This document shows positions 52,677 to 61,400 of a stretch of 64,000 nt of DNA, piece after piece. A program made the position numbers and the translations under genes. The first letter of the stretch is position 1, and every line of letters starts with the position of its first letter. Under the pieces are notes generated by a model, which did not search any database, was not told where the DNA came from, and saw only the letters and a program-made list of their open reading frames with translations. Source of the stretch: Yersinia aleksiciae (lineage in GTDB: Bacteria > Pseudomonadota > Gammaproteobacteria > Enterobacterales > Enterobacteriaceae); the NCBI RefSeq assembly GCF_001047675.1, contig NZ_CP011975.1:1156073-1220072 (forward strand). The letters run 5' to 3'.

Positions 52677-52695
52677 GCTAATGATTTGCATTACT
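52677..52695. promoter_or_regulatory. Candidate Fur box of the siderophore operon
   Basis: GCTAATGATTTGCATTACT agrees with the 19-base Fur consensus GATAATGATAATCATTATC at 14 positions. It lies 46 bases upstream of the binding-protein start, where iron control is expected. Confidence 0.65.
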
Positions 52696-52842
52696 AATGT
52701 CGGAATAATACCTATCTCTGCCAGTGATGAACAGGTTAAAAAACCACTTTAATCTGGCCGCTACACCTACCCCATGCAAATCTTGCGCAGTTACATGACA
52801 GTTTTGTGAACAATCTCTAAAGATAAAATAATTAGATTGATC

Positions 52843-52860
52843 TATCTACGCGGGTAGATA
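52843..52860. promoter_or_regulatory. Candidate LacI-family operator upstream of the MHS transporter
   Basis: TATCTAC-GCGG-GTAGATA is a perfect palindrome with 7-bp arms and a CG-rich centre, as in LacI/PurR operators. It lies 25 bases before the 40-codon ORF that leads into the transporter gene. The LacI-type gene at 54601 is the likely regulator. Confidence 0.55.
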
Positions 52861-52884
52861 CACTAAAAAGGAAGGTAAAGATTA

Positions 52885-53007
52885 ATGTTTGCTAATGTTT
52901 TTCATCCGGCACCTTTTAGCCCGCTTATCTCAGTGGCTGAGTGCCAGGCGAATAAACAAACATTAATGCGTGAACATGATGCTTCAACACCAGGGGAACC
53001 TTTTTAA
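52885..53007 (+). CDS. 40-codon ORF coupled to the MHS transporter gene
   Basis: ATG at 52885 has a strong ribosome site (AAGGAAGG, nine bases upstream) and reads MFANVFHPAPFSPLISV, ending STPGEPF at a TAA that overlaps the transporter ATG (TAATG). It contains no membrane segment. The strong start signal and the stop-start overlap suggest that it is translated, either as a leader that couples translation of the transporter or as a small protein. No family is recognised. Confidence 0.6.
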   Translation: MFANVFHPAPFSPLISVAECQANKQTLMREHDASTPGEPF

Positions 53008-54410
53008 TGACTTCACTCAATAGCTCGACGGCAGACAATGCTCCATCAGAGAGCATGGCTGCGGAAGAGCGTCTGGCTACGCCCGAAGGTCGCAAAGATT
53101 TTTGGCGCGCAACCTTTTCATGCTGGCTCGGCACCGCCATGGAGTATGCAGACTTCGCACTCTATGGTTTAGCTGCTGGCATAATATTTGGTGATGTCTT
53201 CTTCCCTGAAGCAACACCCGCGATCGCCTTGTTATCCAGCTTTGCGACCTACTCCGTCGGCTTCATTGCTCGCCCCATTGGCGCACTGTTGTTTGGCAGA
53301 TTAGGTGACCGCAAGGGCCGGAAAGTGGTGATGATTACCACCATCACCTTGATGGGGGCATCCACTACCCTCATTGGTTTAATCCCAAGTTATGCGTCTA
53401 TTGGCCTATGGGCACCTGCCACCTTGGCCTTTTTACGCTTTATGCAAGGGTTGGGCGCTGGGGCTGAACTCTCTGGCGGTGCGGTAATGTTAGGGGAGTA
53501 TGCCCCTGCTAAAAGGCGCGGTCTGGTCTCTTCAATTATTGCTTTAGGCTCTAACAGCGGCACCTTGCTGGCAGCGCTGGTTTGGTTGTTAGTGTTGCAG
53601 ATGGACAAACAGAGCTTGCTTGATTGGGGCTGGCGTATTCCGTTCCTCTCCAGCATCTTAATCGCCGGTGCCGCACTGTTTATTCGCCGTCATATGCGTG
53701 AAAGCCCGGTCTTTGAGCGCCAAAAGCGGGTGCTGGAACAGCAGCGTCAACAAGCACTGGCGCTGGGTCGTGAGCACGTGGCAGAAGTGGATAACCGCAG
53801 CTTCTGGCAGCGTAGTAAATCCTTCTGGATCATGGTGGGCTTGCGTATCGGCGAGAACGGCCCCTCCTATCTGGCGCAGGGCTTTATGATTGGTTATGTC
53901 GCCAAAGTGCTGATGGTCGATAAATCAGTGCCGACCATGGCGGTGTTTATCGCCTCCTGCCTGGGCTTCCTGATCATCCCACTGGCGGGTTATCTGTCGG
54001 ATCGTTTTGGTCGCCGGATCACCTATCGCTGGTTCTGCCTGTTACTGATTATCTATGCGTTCCCGGCATTTATGCTGCTGGAAACCCGCGAGCCCATTAT
54101 CGTGATGGGTACCATTATTGTCGGTATGGGTTTGGCATCACTGGGGATCTTCGGCGTGCAAGCGGCGTGGGGCGTTGAGCTGTTTGGCGTGACTAACCGC
54201 TACACCAAGATGGCCGTAGCGAAAGAGCTAGGCTCCATTTTGTCCGGCGGCACGGCCCCATTGATGGCCGCTGCCATGTTGACCTTCACCGGTCACTGGT
54301 GGCCAATCGCCCTGTACTTTGCTGTCATGGCGGGAATCGGTTTTGTCACCACCTTCTTTGCCCCTGAGACACGCGGACGTGACCTCAATCTGCCAGAAGA
54401 TGCGATTTAA
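53007..54410 (+). CDS. MFS transporter of the metabolite:H+ symporter (MHS) family
   Basis: A 467-residue carrier with 12 hydrophobic segments. MHS/MFS motifs are visible: GTAMEYADFALYGLAAG at the first segment, GRLGDRKGRK in loop 2-3, GAGAELSGGAVMLGEYAP and LSDRFGRRI in loop 8-9. The gene is linked to a LacI-type regulator and a nucleoside hydrolase, so a nucleoside or a related ribosyl compound is a reasonable substrate guess; this is inference. Its own start overlaps the 40-codon ORF. Confidence 0.88.
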   Translation: MTSLNSSTADNAPSESMAAEERLATPEGRKDFWRATFSCWLGTAMEYADFALYGLAAGIIFGDVFFPEATPAIALLSSFATYSVGFIARPIGALLFGRLGDRKGRKVVMITTITLMGASTTLIGLIPSYASIGLWAPATLAFLRFMQGLGAGAELSGGAVMLGEYAPAKRRGLVSSIIALGSNSGTLLAALVWLLVLQMDKQSLLDWGWRIPFLSSILIAGAALFIRRHMRESPVFERQKRVLEQQRQQALALGREHVAEVDNRSFWQRSKSFWIMVGLRIGENGPSYLAQGFMIGYVAKVLMVDKSVPTMAVFIASCLGFLIIPLAGYLSDRFGRRITYRWFCLLLIIYAFPAFMLLETREPIIVMGTIIVGMGLASLGIFGVQAAWGVELFGVTNRYTKMAVAKELGSILSGGTAPLMAAAMLTFTGHWWPIALYFAVMAGIGFVTTFFAPETRGRDLNLPEDAI

Positions 54411-54444
54411 TACCGAGGCCCATGGATGGGCTGAGTCACAAATG

Positions 54445-54474
54445 TAGCCAACGCACGCGCAGCTTGAAGTATGA
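54445..54474. repeat. ERIC fragment
   Basis: TAGCCAACGCACGCGCAGCT followed by TGAAGTATGA is the conserved right arm of an ERIC element. The rest (54411-54444) is degenerate. It lies between the transporter gene and the LacI-type gene. Confidence 0.6.
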
Positions 54475-54503
54475 GATTTAATACAGAAATTGCCTGCCTT
54501 TCA

Positions 54504-54534
54504 CGGTAAAGTGAGTTTACCACCCGCTTTACCG
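54504..54534 (+). terminator. Inverted repeat after the transporter gene
   Basis: CGGTAAAG (54504-54511) and CTTTACCG (54527-54534) form a perfect 8-bp stem with a 15-base loop that itself contains TTTACC, allowing an alternative fold with GGTAAA. No T run follows. It may weaken transcription between the transporter and regulator genes. Confidence 0.4.
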
Positions 54535-54600
54535 GGGATTTCCCCTTGGATCTACCCTTCAGGGATGTTTGGCATCTATCTTCAGATTAAGTAGGTAACT

Positions 54601-55608
54601 TTGGTCAACCGTACTACACGTTCTGATGTGGCCCGCGAAGCAGGTACCTCTGTCGCCGTGGTAAGTTATGTCATTAATAACGGGCCGCGTCCGGTCGCTG
54701 AACTCACTAAACAGCGCGTGCTGGATGCCATCGAAAAAACCGGTTACCGTCCCAATGGCATTGCCAGAGCATTGGCGTCTGGCACCACTAAAACCTATGG
54801 GCTGGTGGTCCCCAATATCTCCAACCCTTTTATCTCTTCGATGGCCCATGCCCTGCAACGTGAAGCCTTTACTAACGGGCAAGTGTTGTTGCTGGGCGAC
54901 GCCGGCGACTCTCGTCAGCGTGAACTCGAACTGATTAATAATCTGCTGCTTCGTCAGGTTGATGGCTTGCTGTATACCAGTGTCGACCGTCATCCCTATA
55001 TCGAATTAATTCAGTCTACTGGCACGCCCTTTGTGATGCTCGATAGAGTCGACCCTACGCAGCAAGTCTGTGCCATTCGAGTAGATGAGCGCGCGGCGGC
55101 GTTTCAGGCGACCCAACATCTGATTGAGCATGGCTATCGTGAAATCGCCATTATTTGCGGTCCGCTGGATATGCTTAATACTCAAGATAGGGTGAATGGA
55201 TGGCGCGATGCCTTGCTACAGGCTGGATTGCCGGTGCGCAATGAGTGGATTTTCGCCACCAGCTACACCCGCCCCGGTGGTTATCAGGCGGCACAGCAGA
55301 TGCTAAAAGGGCCGCTGCCACAAGCCCTATTTACCACCAATGAATTACAGGCGTTTGGCTGCCTGCGGGCCATGGCCGAACACAATCTGACGGCACCCAA
55401 AGATCTGGCGCTTATCTGCTTTAACGGCACCATCGAATCTGAATATAACGTGCCGTCATTGACCACCGTACGCCAGCCGGTAGACGCGATGGCGAAAACC
55501 GCGATCGACATGCTGAAAAACTGGACGGGCGCACCGGCGATTCACGAATTCAATTTTTCACTGCAACTCGGTGAATCCTGCGGCTGCTCCCGCAGTAAAA
55601 AAGATTAG
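54601..55608 (+). CDS. LacI-family transcription regulator
   Basis: A 335-residue repressor with an N-terminal HTH (TRSDVAREAGTSVAVVSYVI) and a hinge (NGIARALASGTTKTYGLVVP), then a periplasmic-binding-like sensor domain that ends in a short Cys-rich tail (GESCGCSRSKKD). The start is TTG at 54601, with AGGT upstream. It lies between the MHS transporter and the nucleoside hydrolase genes and probably controls both in answer to a nucleoside-like ligand. Confidence 0.9.
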   Translation: MVNRTTRSDVAREAGTSVAVVSYVINNGPRPVAELTKQRVLDAIEKTGYRPNGIARALASGTTKTYGLVVPNISNPFISSMAHALQREAFTNGQVLLLGDAGDSRQRELELINNLLLRQVDGLLYTSVDRHPYIELIQSTGTPFVMLDRVDPTQQVCAIRVDERAAAFQATQHLIEHGYREIAIICGPLDMLNTQDRVNGWRDALLQAGLPVRNEWIFATSYTRPGGYQAAQQMLKGPLPQALFTTNELQAFGCLRAMAEHNLTAPKDLALICFNGTIESEYNVPSLTTVRQPVDAMAKTAIDMLKNWTGAPAIHEFNFSLQLGESCGCSRSKKD

Positions 55609-55634
55609 TTTCCAACATAAAAAAGATAAAAAAT

Positions 55635-56618
55635 ATGCGTTTAATTATTGATTGTGACCCAGGAAATGGCGTACCCGGCGCTAATGTCGATGATGGTTTA
55701 GCACTGGCACTCGCCATCGCGGCCCCGGAAATAAGCTTAGAGTTGATCACCATCGTGGCGGGTAACACCCCAAGCGAGGTGGGATTCTCTGTTGCCCATG
55801 ATTTAGTCAAGCGTCTGGGATTGAGTATCCCCATTATTCGTGGAGCCTCGCAGGCGCTGGTTGAACCGGCCGCCCCTTGGCGTAACAAACTGGATAATGG
55901 CGCAACCCAAAGTGGATTAACCGCACTGTGGCAGCACACACCGCGCCCTCCAGTGGTAGCACCAACAGCACCGCTGGCGGCCCATGCCATCGGTGAACTC
56001 ATCTGCAATAACCCCGGCGAGATAACCTTGGTGGCTATCGGCCCGCTAACCAATATCGCCCACGCGATGCAGCTTTATCCGCAATTGGCCTCATCAGTAG
56101 CCGAAATTGCGATCATGGGCGGGGTCTTTAATGTCGATGGCTACCTGAAAGACACCAATTTTGGTCTCGATCCTGAAGCGGCCCATGTGGTACTGACCAG
56201 CGGTGCCAATATCACGCTCGCGCCTTTGGATGTCACCACCCAGACCCAACTACTGCATCAGGATTTGGATAACATCGCGCAAATTGACTCACCGCTTAGC
56301 CGTTATCTGGTGGAGACTCTCCGCCCGTGGATCAGCTATTCAATGCAAACTCGCCAACTGCCGGGGTGTTGGGTACATGATGCCCTGGTGGTCGCCTGGT
56401 TGCTGGATAAAAGCATCGTGACCACCACCCGTGACTACCTTGATGTCGCACTGGAAGGGGCGCTGACCCGTGGCATGACCTTGCGTTTCAGTCCAGAGAG
56501 CCTGCGGTTGAATGTGGGCGTTCCGGCCCCACAGGGCAAACCCGCTAAAATACTGCAAACGGTTGATAATAAAAAGCTCTTGGATACCCTGTATCAGGCT
56601 CTAAGCTGTTATCGTTAG
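55635..56618 (+). CDS. Nucleoside hydrolase (IUNH family)
   Basis: A 327-residue hydrolase that splits the N-glycosidic bond of ribonucleosides. The calcium-binding Asp cluster is present, but in the form DCDPGNGVPGANVDDGLA, with a spacer between DCDPG and DD where most enzymes have DTDPGIDD. The later motifs AIMGGVFN and VHDALVVAWLLD (the catalytic His-Asp) are normal. It starts 26 bases after the LacI-type gene. The spacer suggests a subfamily with different substrate preference. Confidence 0.9.
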   Translation: MRLIIDCDPGNGVPGANVDDGLALALAIAAPEISLELITIVAGNTPSEVGFSVAHDLVKRLGLSIPIIRGASQALVEPAAPWRNKLDNGATQSGLTALWQHTPRPPVVAPTAPLAAHAIGELICNNPGEITLVAIGPLTNIAHAMQLYPQLASSVAEIAIMGGVFNVDGYLKDTNFGLDPEAAHVVLTSGANITLAPLDVTTQTQLLHQDLDNIAQIDSPLSRYLVETLRPWISYSMQTRQLPGCWVHDALVVAWLLDKSIVTTTRDYLDVALEGALTRGMTLRFSPESLRLNVGVPAPQGKPAKILQTVDNKKLLDTLYQALSCYR

Positions 56619-56760
56619 TCTGGTTACACCGCTGTTAGACCGATATCAACTATCATATCTATCCATCTTGGGGCTTTTCTGCTGTCGGGCGGCCCCAGCT
56701 TAAATAGGATCTGACTTAAATCAGTGTAAGACTGTAGTCTTACCACAACTGAGATTAACT

Positions 56761-58380
56761 ATGCTGACACTGCTTCACCTGCTCTCTTCCGTCGCCCTGC
56801 TAGTTTGGGGTACACACATCGTCCGTACCGGCATCATGCGGGTTTATGGCGCTGATTTGCGCCGAATTCTGAGTGCCAGTATCCAGAAAAAACCCACCGC
56901 GTTTATTGCTGGTATTGGTGTAACGGCACTGGTACAAAGCAGCAATGCCACCGCGCTGCTGGTGATCTCTTTTGTCTCGCAGGGGTTGATTTCACTGTCG
57001 CCCGCCCTAGTGATTATGTTAGGTGCCGATGTCGGCACTGCGCTGATGGCGCGAGTGCTGACCTTCGATCTCTCTTGGCTATCGCCCTTGCTAATTTTAA
57101 TCGGGGTGATTACCTTCCTCGGGCAGCGTAAAGCCCGTATCGGGCAGATGGGACGCGTGGGGATTGGCCTTGGGCTGATTATTCTGGCGCTGCAACTGAT
57201 TGTCACCTCCGCCGGGCCGATTACGCAGGCCACCGCCGTACAGGCTATTTTCTCCTCCCTGACCGGCGATACCATTTTGGCATTATTGATTGGCGCGCTG
57301 TTCGCCATGATCAGTTATTCCAGTCTGGCCGCTGTCCTGCTAACCGCCACACTGGCCACCACCGGCTTAGTGCCGCTGAATATCGCCCTGTGCATTGTGA
57401 TCGGCTCGAATCTCGGTAGCGGTTTACTGGCCCTGATCAGCAGCCGTGGGCAGAATGCCATCTCCCGACAAGTGGTGTTGGGGAGCTTATTATTTAAAGT
57501 GGTCGGCTGCATTTTGGTGCTGCCATGGGTCAATACCTTAACGCCATGGTTGCTCGGTCAGAACCTCCCTGCCGCCGAAGTGGTCATTTACTTCCACGTA
57601 TTCTATAACCTGCTGCGCTGTTTACTGATGCTGCCATTGGTGGAAGTGATGGCACGAATCTGTAACCGTCTGGTCAGTGATGCCCCAAGCACCGCGCAAC
57701 CTTTCGCGCCACGCTATCTGGATATTACCGCCATCGATACCCCCTCACTGGCCCTCGCTAACGCCGTGCGGGAGACCCTACGTATGGGCGATGTGTTGGA
57801 GCAAATGCTCTTCCGCTTCAAAGAGGTGCTCGAAGGCAATAAGCAGCAAAAACATGAAGTGAGTTTGCTGGAAGATGAAGTGGACATGCTGTATAGCGCG
57901 ATTAAGTTATATTTGGCGCAAATTCAGCAAGATGAGTTGGGTGAGATTGATTCACGCCGCTGGGCGGAAATCATCGATACTGCCGTCAATCTCCAGCAGG
58001 CAGGTGAGATTATTGGCCGCATGAGCGCCGATGTGGCTGCTAAATCCCTCAATGCTCACAAGCCATTTTCTGCCGAGGGATTTGATGAGCTAAGCACCCT
58101 GCATACCCGGCTGGTAGCAAATCTGGACTTAGGCATGTCGGTATTCTTATCCCGTGATATCAATAATGCCAAACGCCTGCGCCGTGCCAAGCATCGCTTC
58201 CGCTTGCTAAACCGCCGCTACTCCCATGCCCACGTCGAACGCCTGCATCAGCAGAACGTCCTGAGCATTGAAACCAGCAGCCTACATATGGGGCTGTTAG
58301 GGGATATGAAGCGCCTAAACTCGCTGTTCTGCTCAACGGCCTACCATGTGCTGGAAGTGCAGGAAGAGTCTCTGGATTGA
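56761..58380 (+). CDS. Na/Pi cotransporter family protein (YjbB-like)
   Basis: A 539-residue protein with two inverted hydrophobic repeats; the first carries ALVQSSNATALL and the second ISYSSLAAVLL, the QSS-type motifs of the NptA/PNaS family. The C-terminal 200 residues (about 335-539) are helical and PhoU-like, which is the YjbB layout. YjbB of E. coli exports phosphate. It stands alone on the plus strand, convergent with the autotransporter gene. Confidence 0.9.
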   Translation: MLTLLHLLSSVALLVWGTHIVRTGIMRVYGADLRRILSASIQKKPTAFIAGIGVTALVQSSNATALLVISFVSQGLISLSPALVIMLGADVGTALMARVLTFDLSWLSPLLILIGVITFLGQRKARIGQMGRVGIGLGLIILALQLIVTSAGPITQATAVQAIFSSLTGDTILALLIGALFAMISYSSLAAVLLTATLATTGLVPLNIALCIVIGSNLGSGLLALISSRGQNAISRQVVLGSLLFKVVGCILVLPWVNTLTPWLLGQNLPAAEVVIYFHVFYNLLRCLLMLPLVEVMARICNRLVSDAPSTAQPFAPRYLDITAIDTPSLALANAVRETLRMGDVLEQMLFRFKEVLEGNKQQKHEVSLLEDEVDMLYSAIKLYLAQIQQDELGEIDSRRWAEIIDTAVNLQQAGEIIGRMSADVAAKSLNAHKPFSAEGFDELSTLHTRLVANLDLGMSVFLSRDINNAKRLRRAKHRFRLLNRRYSHAHVERLHQQNVLSIETSSLHMGLLGDMKRLNSLFCSTAYHVLEVQEESLD

Positions 58381-58394
58381 GCAAATTCTGATCA

Positions 58395-58429
58395 TAAAAA
58401 ACGGCACATACCGGATGATATGTGCCGTT
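58395..58429 (-). terminator. Terminator of the autotransporter gene
   Basis: The perfect 11-bp stem AACGGCACATA / TATGTGCCGTT is followed on the minus strand by a T run. It lies 25 bases after the autotransporter stop codon and between convergent genes. Confidence 0.85.
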
Positions 58430-58453
58430 GATAATGCATCCCACTGATTTCAG

Positions 58454-61400
58454 TTAGAAATTATATTTAACCCCTAACGCGATACTGCTGTCGCTGTAGC
58501 CATTGTTACCCACTTGCTGGCCCACATTACCCCACAGATTCAGCTGCTTATTGATCTGGCCTTCAACCCCCAGCTTCAGTTCAGCGACATTGGCGGCCCC
58601 CGCTTGTTTCACGGTCATCCCATCAAGTGTGGTGCCGAAATCTTTGGTGTTATGGATCCAGTTAGTTTCAACATAAGGCTTAAACGCTGGCGTATTGGCT
58701 TTATCGGCGCTCGGGATTGGGCTGATAAAGGCCTTCACACCCAGACGTGTTTGGATATTGTTATTCCCTTCTCCGGTCACAACCGTACCATTCGTCTCGG
58801 TATGAGAATCGGCTTTTACCCCCATCCACACCACTTGAGCTTTTGGCTGAATAAAGTAATTTTGCTTAGCGCTCTGACCCACTTTGAAGGCATAGCCACT
58901 CTCAACCGATGCGGTGAACCCTTTCGAGTCATACTTCTCGGTCGTTAAGCCCTCGCCACTCACCTGGTTATTAAACCAGCTGTACTGCAACCAAGAGTCG
59001 ACATAAGCACCGGTCTGCTCTTGCCCTTCGGCAAACCACGTGCCGTACATGCCGACACTGTAGCCATCGACCGAGCCCGTTGAGCGATAACCCGTACCTT
59101 GTGCCACAGATGAACTGCTGCTGTTGGCATAACCTGCCATCACCCCGACGCGCCACAGATCTTGTGTGTTGCGGCTCCATTGCGCCACATCACCGCCCAA
59201 CTGCATCACATAGCGGTTATCCTGCGTTTTCAGCTCACCACTGTCATCACGGGAGCGGTTATGGCTGCCCTCATTGCGTAACCACAGACTGGTGCTTTTC
59301 TGTTCACCGGTAATGACATCGGTATAGAGTGTTTCACCGGAGCGATCAGCCAAGCTGCTGACAAACATCGTGTTCGCTGCCGCCAGGTTCGCGGTATAGC
59401 TTGCCGGTTCTGGGCGACGCTCATCTGCTTGCGTGCGCAGATACCAGTCACCATCAGTTGGTGAACTGACACCGCCTTGATACAGGAAGTACTCATAGGC
59501 ACCCGCCACAGCACGGCCATTCAGGGTAAACTGGCCAGCAGAATCGCCACCGACATCGATGATTTTGATGCCCTCAGAGGTTCGCGCACCATTACCACCA
59601 ATATTGTTCACCGTGACAAAACTCTGCCCAGCGGTGTTGCCAGTGATCACCAGTCGATCGGTGATGGATGAGTCGCCCGCTAAAATGGTGTTAAAGACCA
59701 CAGTGCCGTTGTCGCCAGTATAATTGCCATCAATAGTGAAGGTGCCGAAAGCGCCGCCGGTTAAAGCATTTGGCATAATCAGATTGCCACGGTTCTCCAC
59801 ATTCCCGGTCACTTGACCATATCCACCTAAGGAGCCGGTGGTGGTAATCAGCACATCACTGACCAGATTGACGGCATTCGACGCCAATGTGCCTACCAAT
59901 GAACGGGCCAAAGGTGACTCATTCACTATCAGGGCCAACGTAGGCGCTGTACTGCCCAGTTGCAGCAAGCCGTTTTCAATCGTCGTCAAGCTGGCACTGA
60001 CCGTACCACTGTCAATGTTAACCGTGCCGCTGCCACGTTTAACCAAAGTCCCCGTACCGCTGATGCTGTTGGTTAAGTTCCAGACGGATGCCGTATCCAA
60101 GATCAACTCGCCGCTGTTGGCGACACTGCTGCTCCCCAGATTTCCAGCATTATTGGCGGTCAACACCGTCCCGGCATCGGTGGTGAATAAGCCCGAGTAG
60201 CCGTTATTGTCAGCGGCCAACTGCACATTGGCGCTGTTGGTAAGCTGGACATTGCCGCTACCCGCCAGTGAATTCAGCAGCAGCCCACGGGTATTATCCA
60301 GATTCAGCAGGCCGTTGTTGTTAATGGCCCCCGAGCCTAGCCCTTGGACCTGATACAGATGGGCCGTCGCGCCACTGGCAATGTCAGTGCTGCCAGTAAA
60401 GCCGCTATTACCTTGGGTGATACTCAGTAAACCGCCGATCAGATCCAGCTCACCACGGCCTGTCAGTGCACCATCAACCTGACCCCCATTAGTGACGGTT
60501 AACTTGCCGCTATTGAAGTCTAGTGTGCTGCCCGTTTCGGTAGCTAACTGGCCCACGGTCTGCTGAGTGCCGTTGAGATCCACGTTGGTCGCCGTGCTCA
60601 TCGCCAGCAGAGAGGTTTGCCCCAGTGCTGAATCTGCTGCCAGACGGACATTGCCTGAACGGACCCATGTTGCACCGGTATAGCTGTTGGTCGAATTCGA
60701 TAATGACGCAACGCTGCCGTCATTTGCGGAGACAAAGGCCAGATCGCCACTGCCCGTCACCTGAGCGGAGAGATCATTGGCCTGCGTGCCATTGTTCCCT
60801 AAGGTTGCGGTCAATATCAGTGCGTCATCACCCACAGCTAACAGTTCCAATGCACTCAAGCCATAATTGACGTACAACCCATCAAAACCTGTCCCAGTGG
60901 TCAGGCCGTAATTGAACGAGCCCATTGCCGCAGGTGAAAGTGCACCTGGGTTAGAGATAGATTGGTAAACAGTGGCGCTTAGCGGGTCACCAAACTCATC
61001 AGTTAAGGTCAGTTCATGCCCTGTCCCTGTTGCAGCGCCGGACGCCAGAGTCACGATGATCTCCCCTTCATCCAACTGCATCACTGATAAACCCGTAATA
61101 TCCGGCGTGACATTCGTCGGTAAATTAACCCGAACAATACCGCCACCGGTAGTATTGATGCTATTCGCCGCGATAGTCCCTAATGAACTGATGACACCTG
61201 AGTTATCCACCAGATTATTGAACAGCAGCGTACCGCCATTAAGCGCCAGCCCACCGATATTCTGTACGCCATCAGCCACTGCGGCCAGGCTACCGCTGGA
61301 TAATTTCAGCGTGGCATTCGTCAAGGCCGATGTATTCAGTCCATCGATATTGAAGGTGCTATTTTGCAGATTCACCATGCCGCTAAACGCGCCGCCCACT

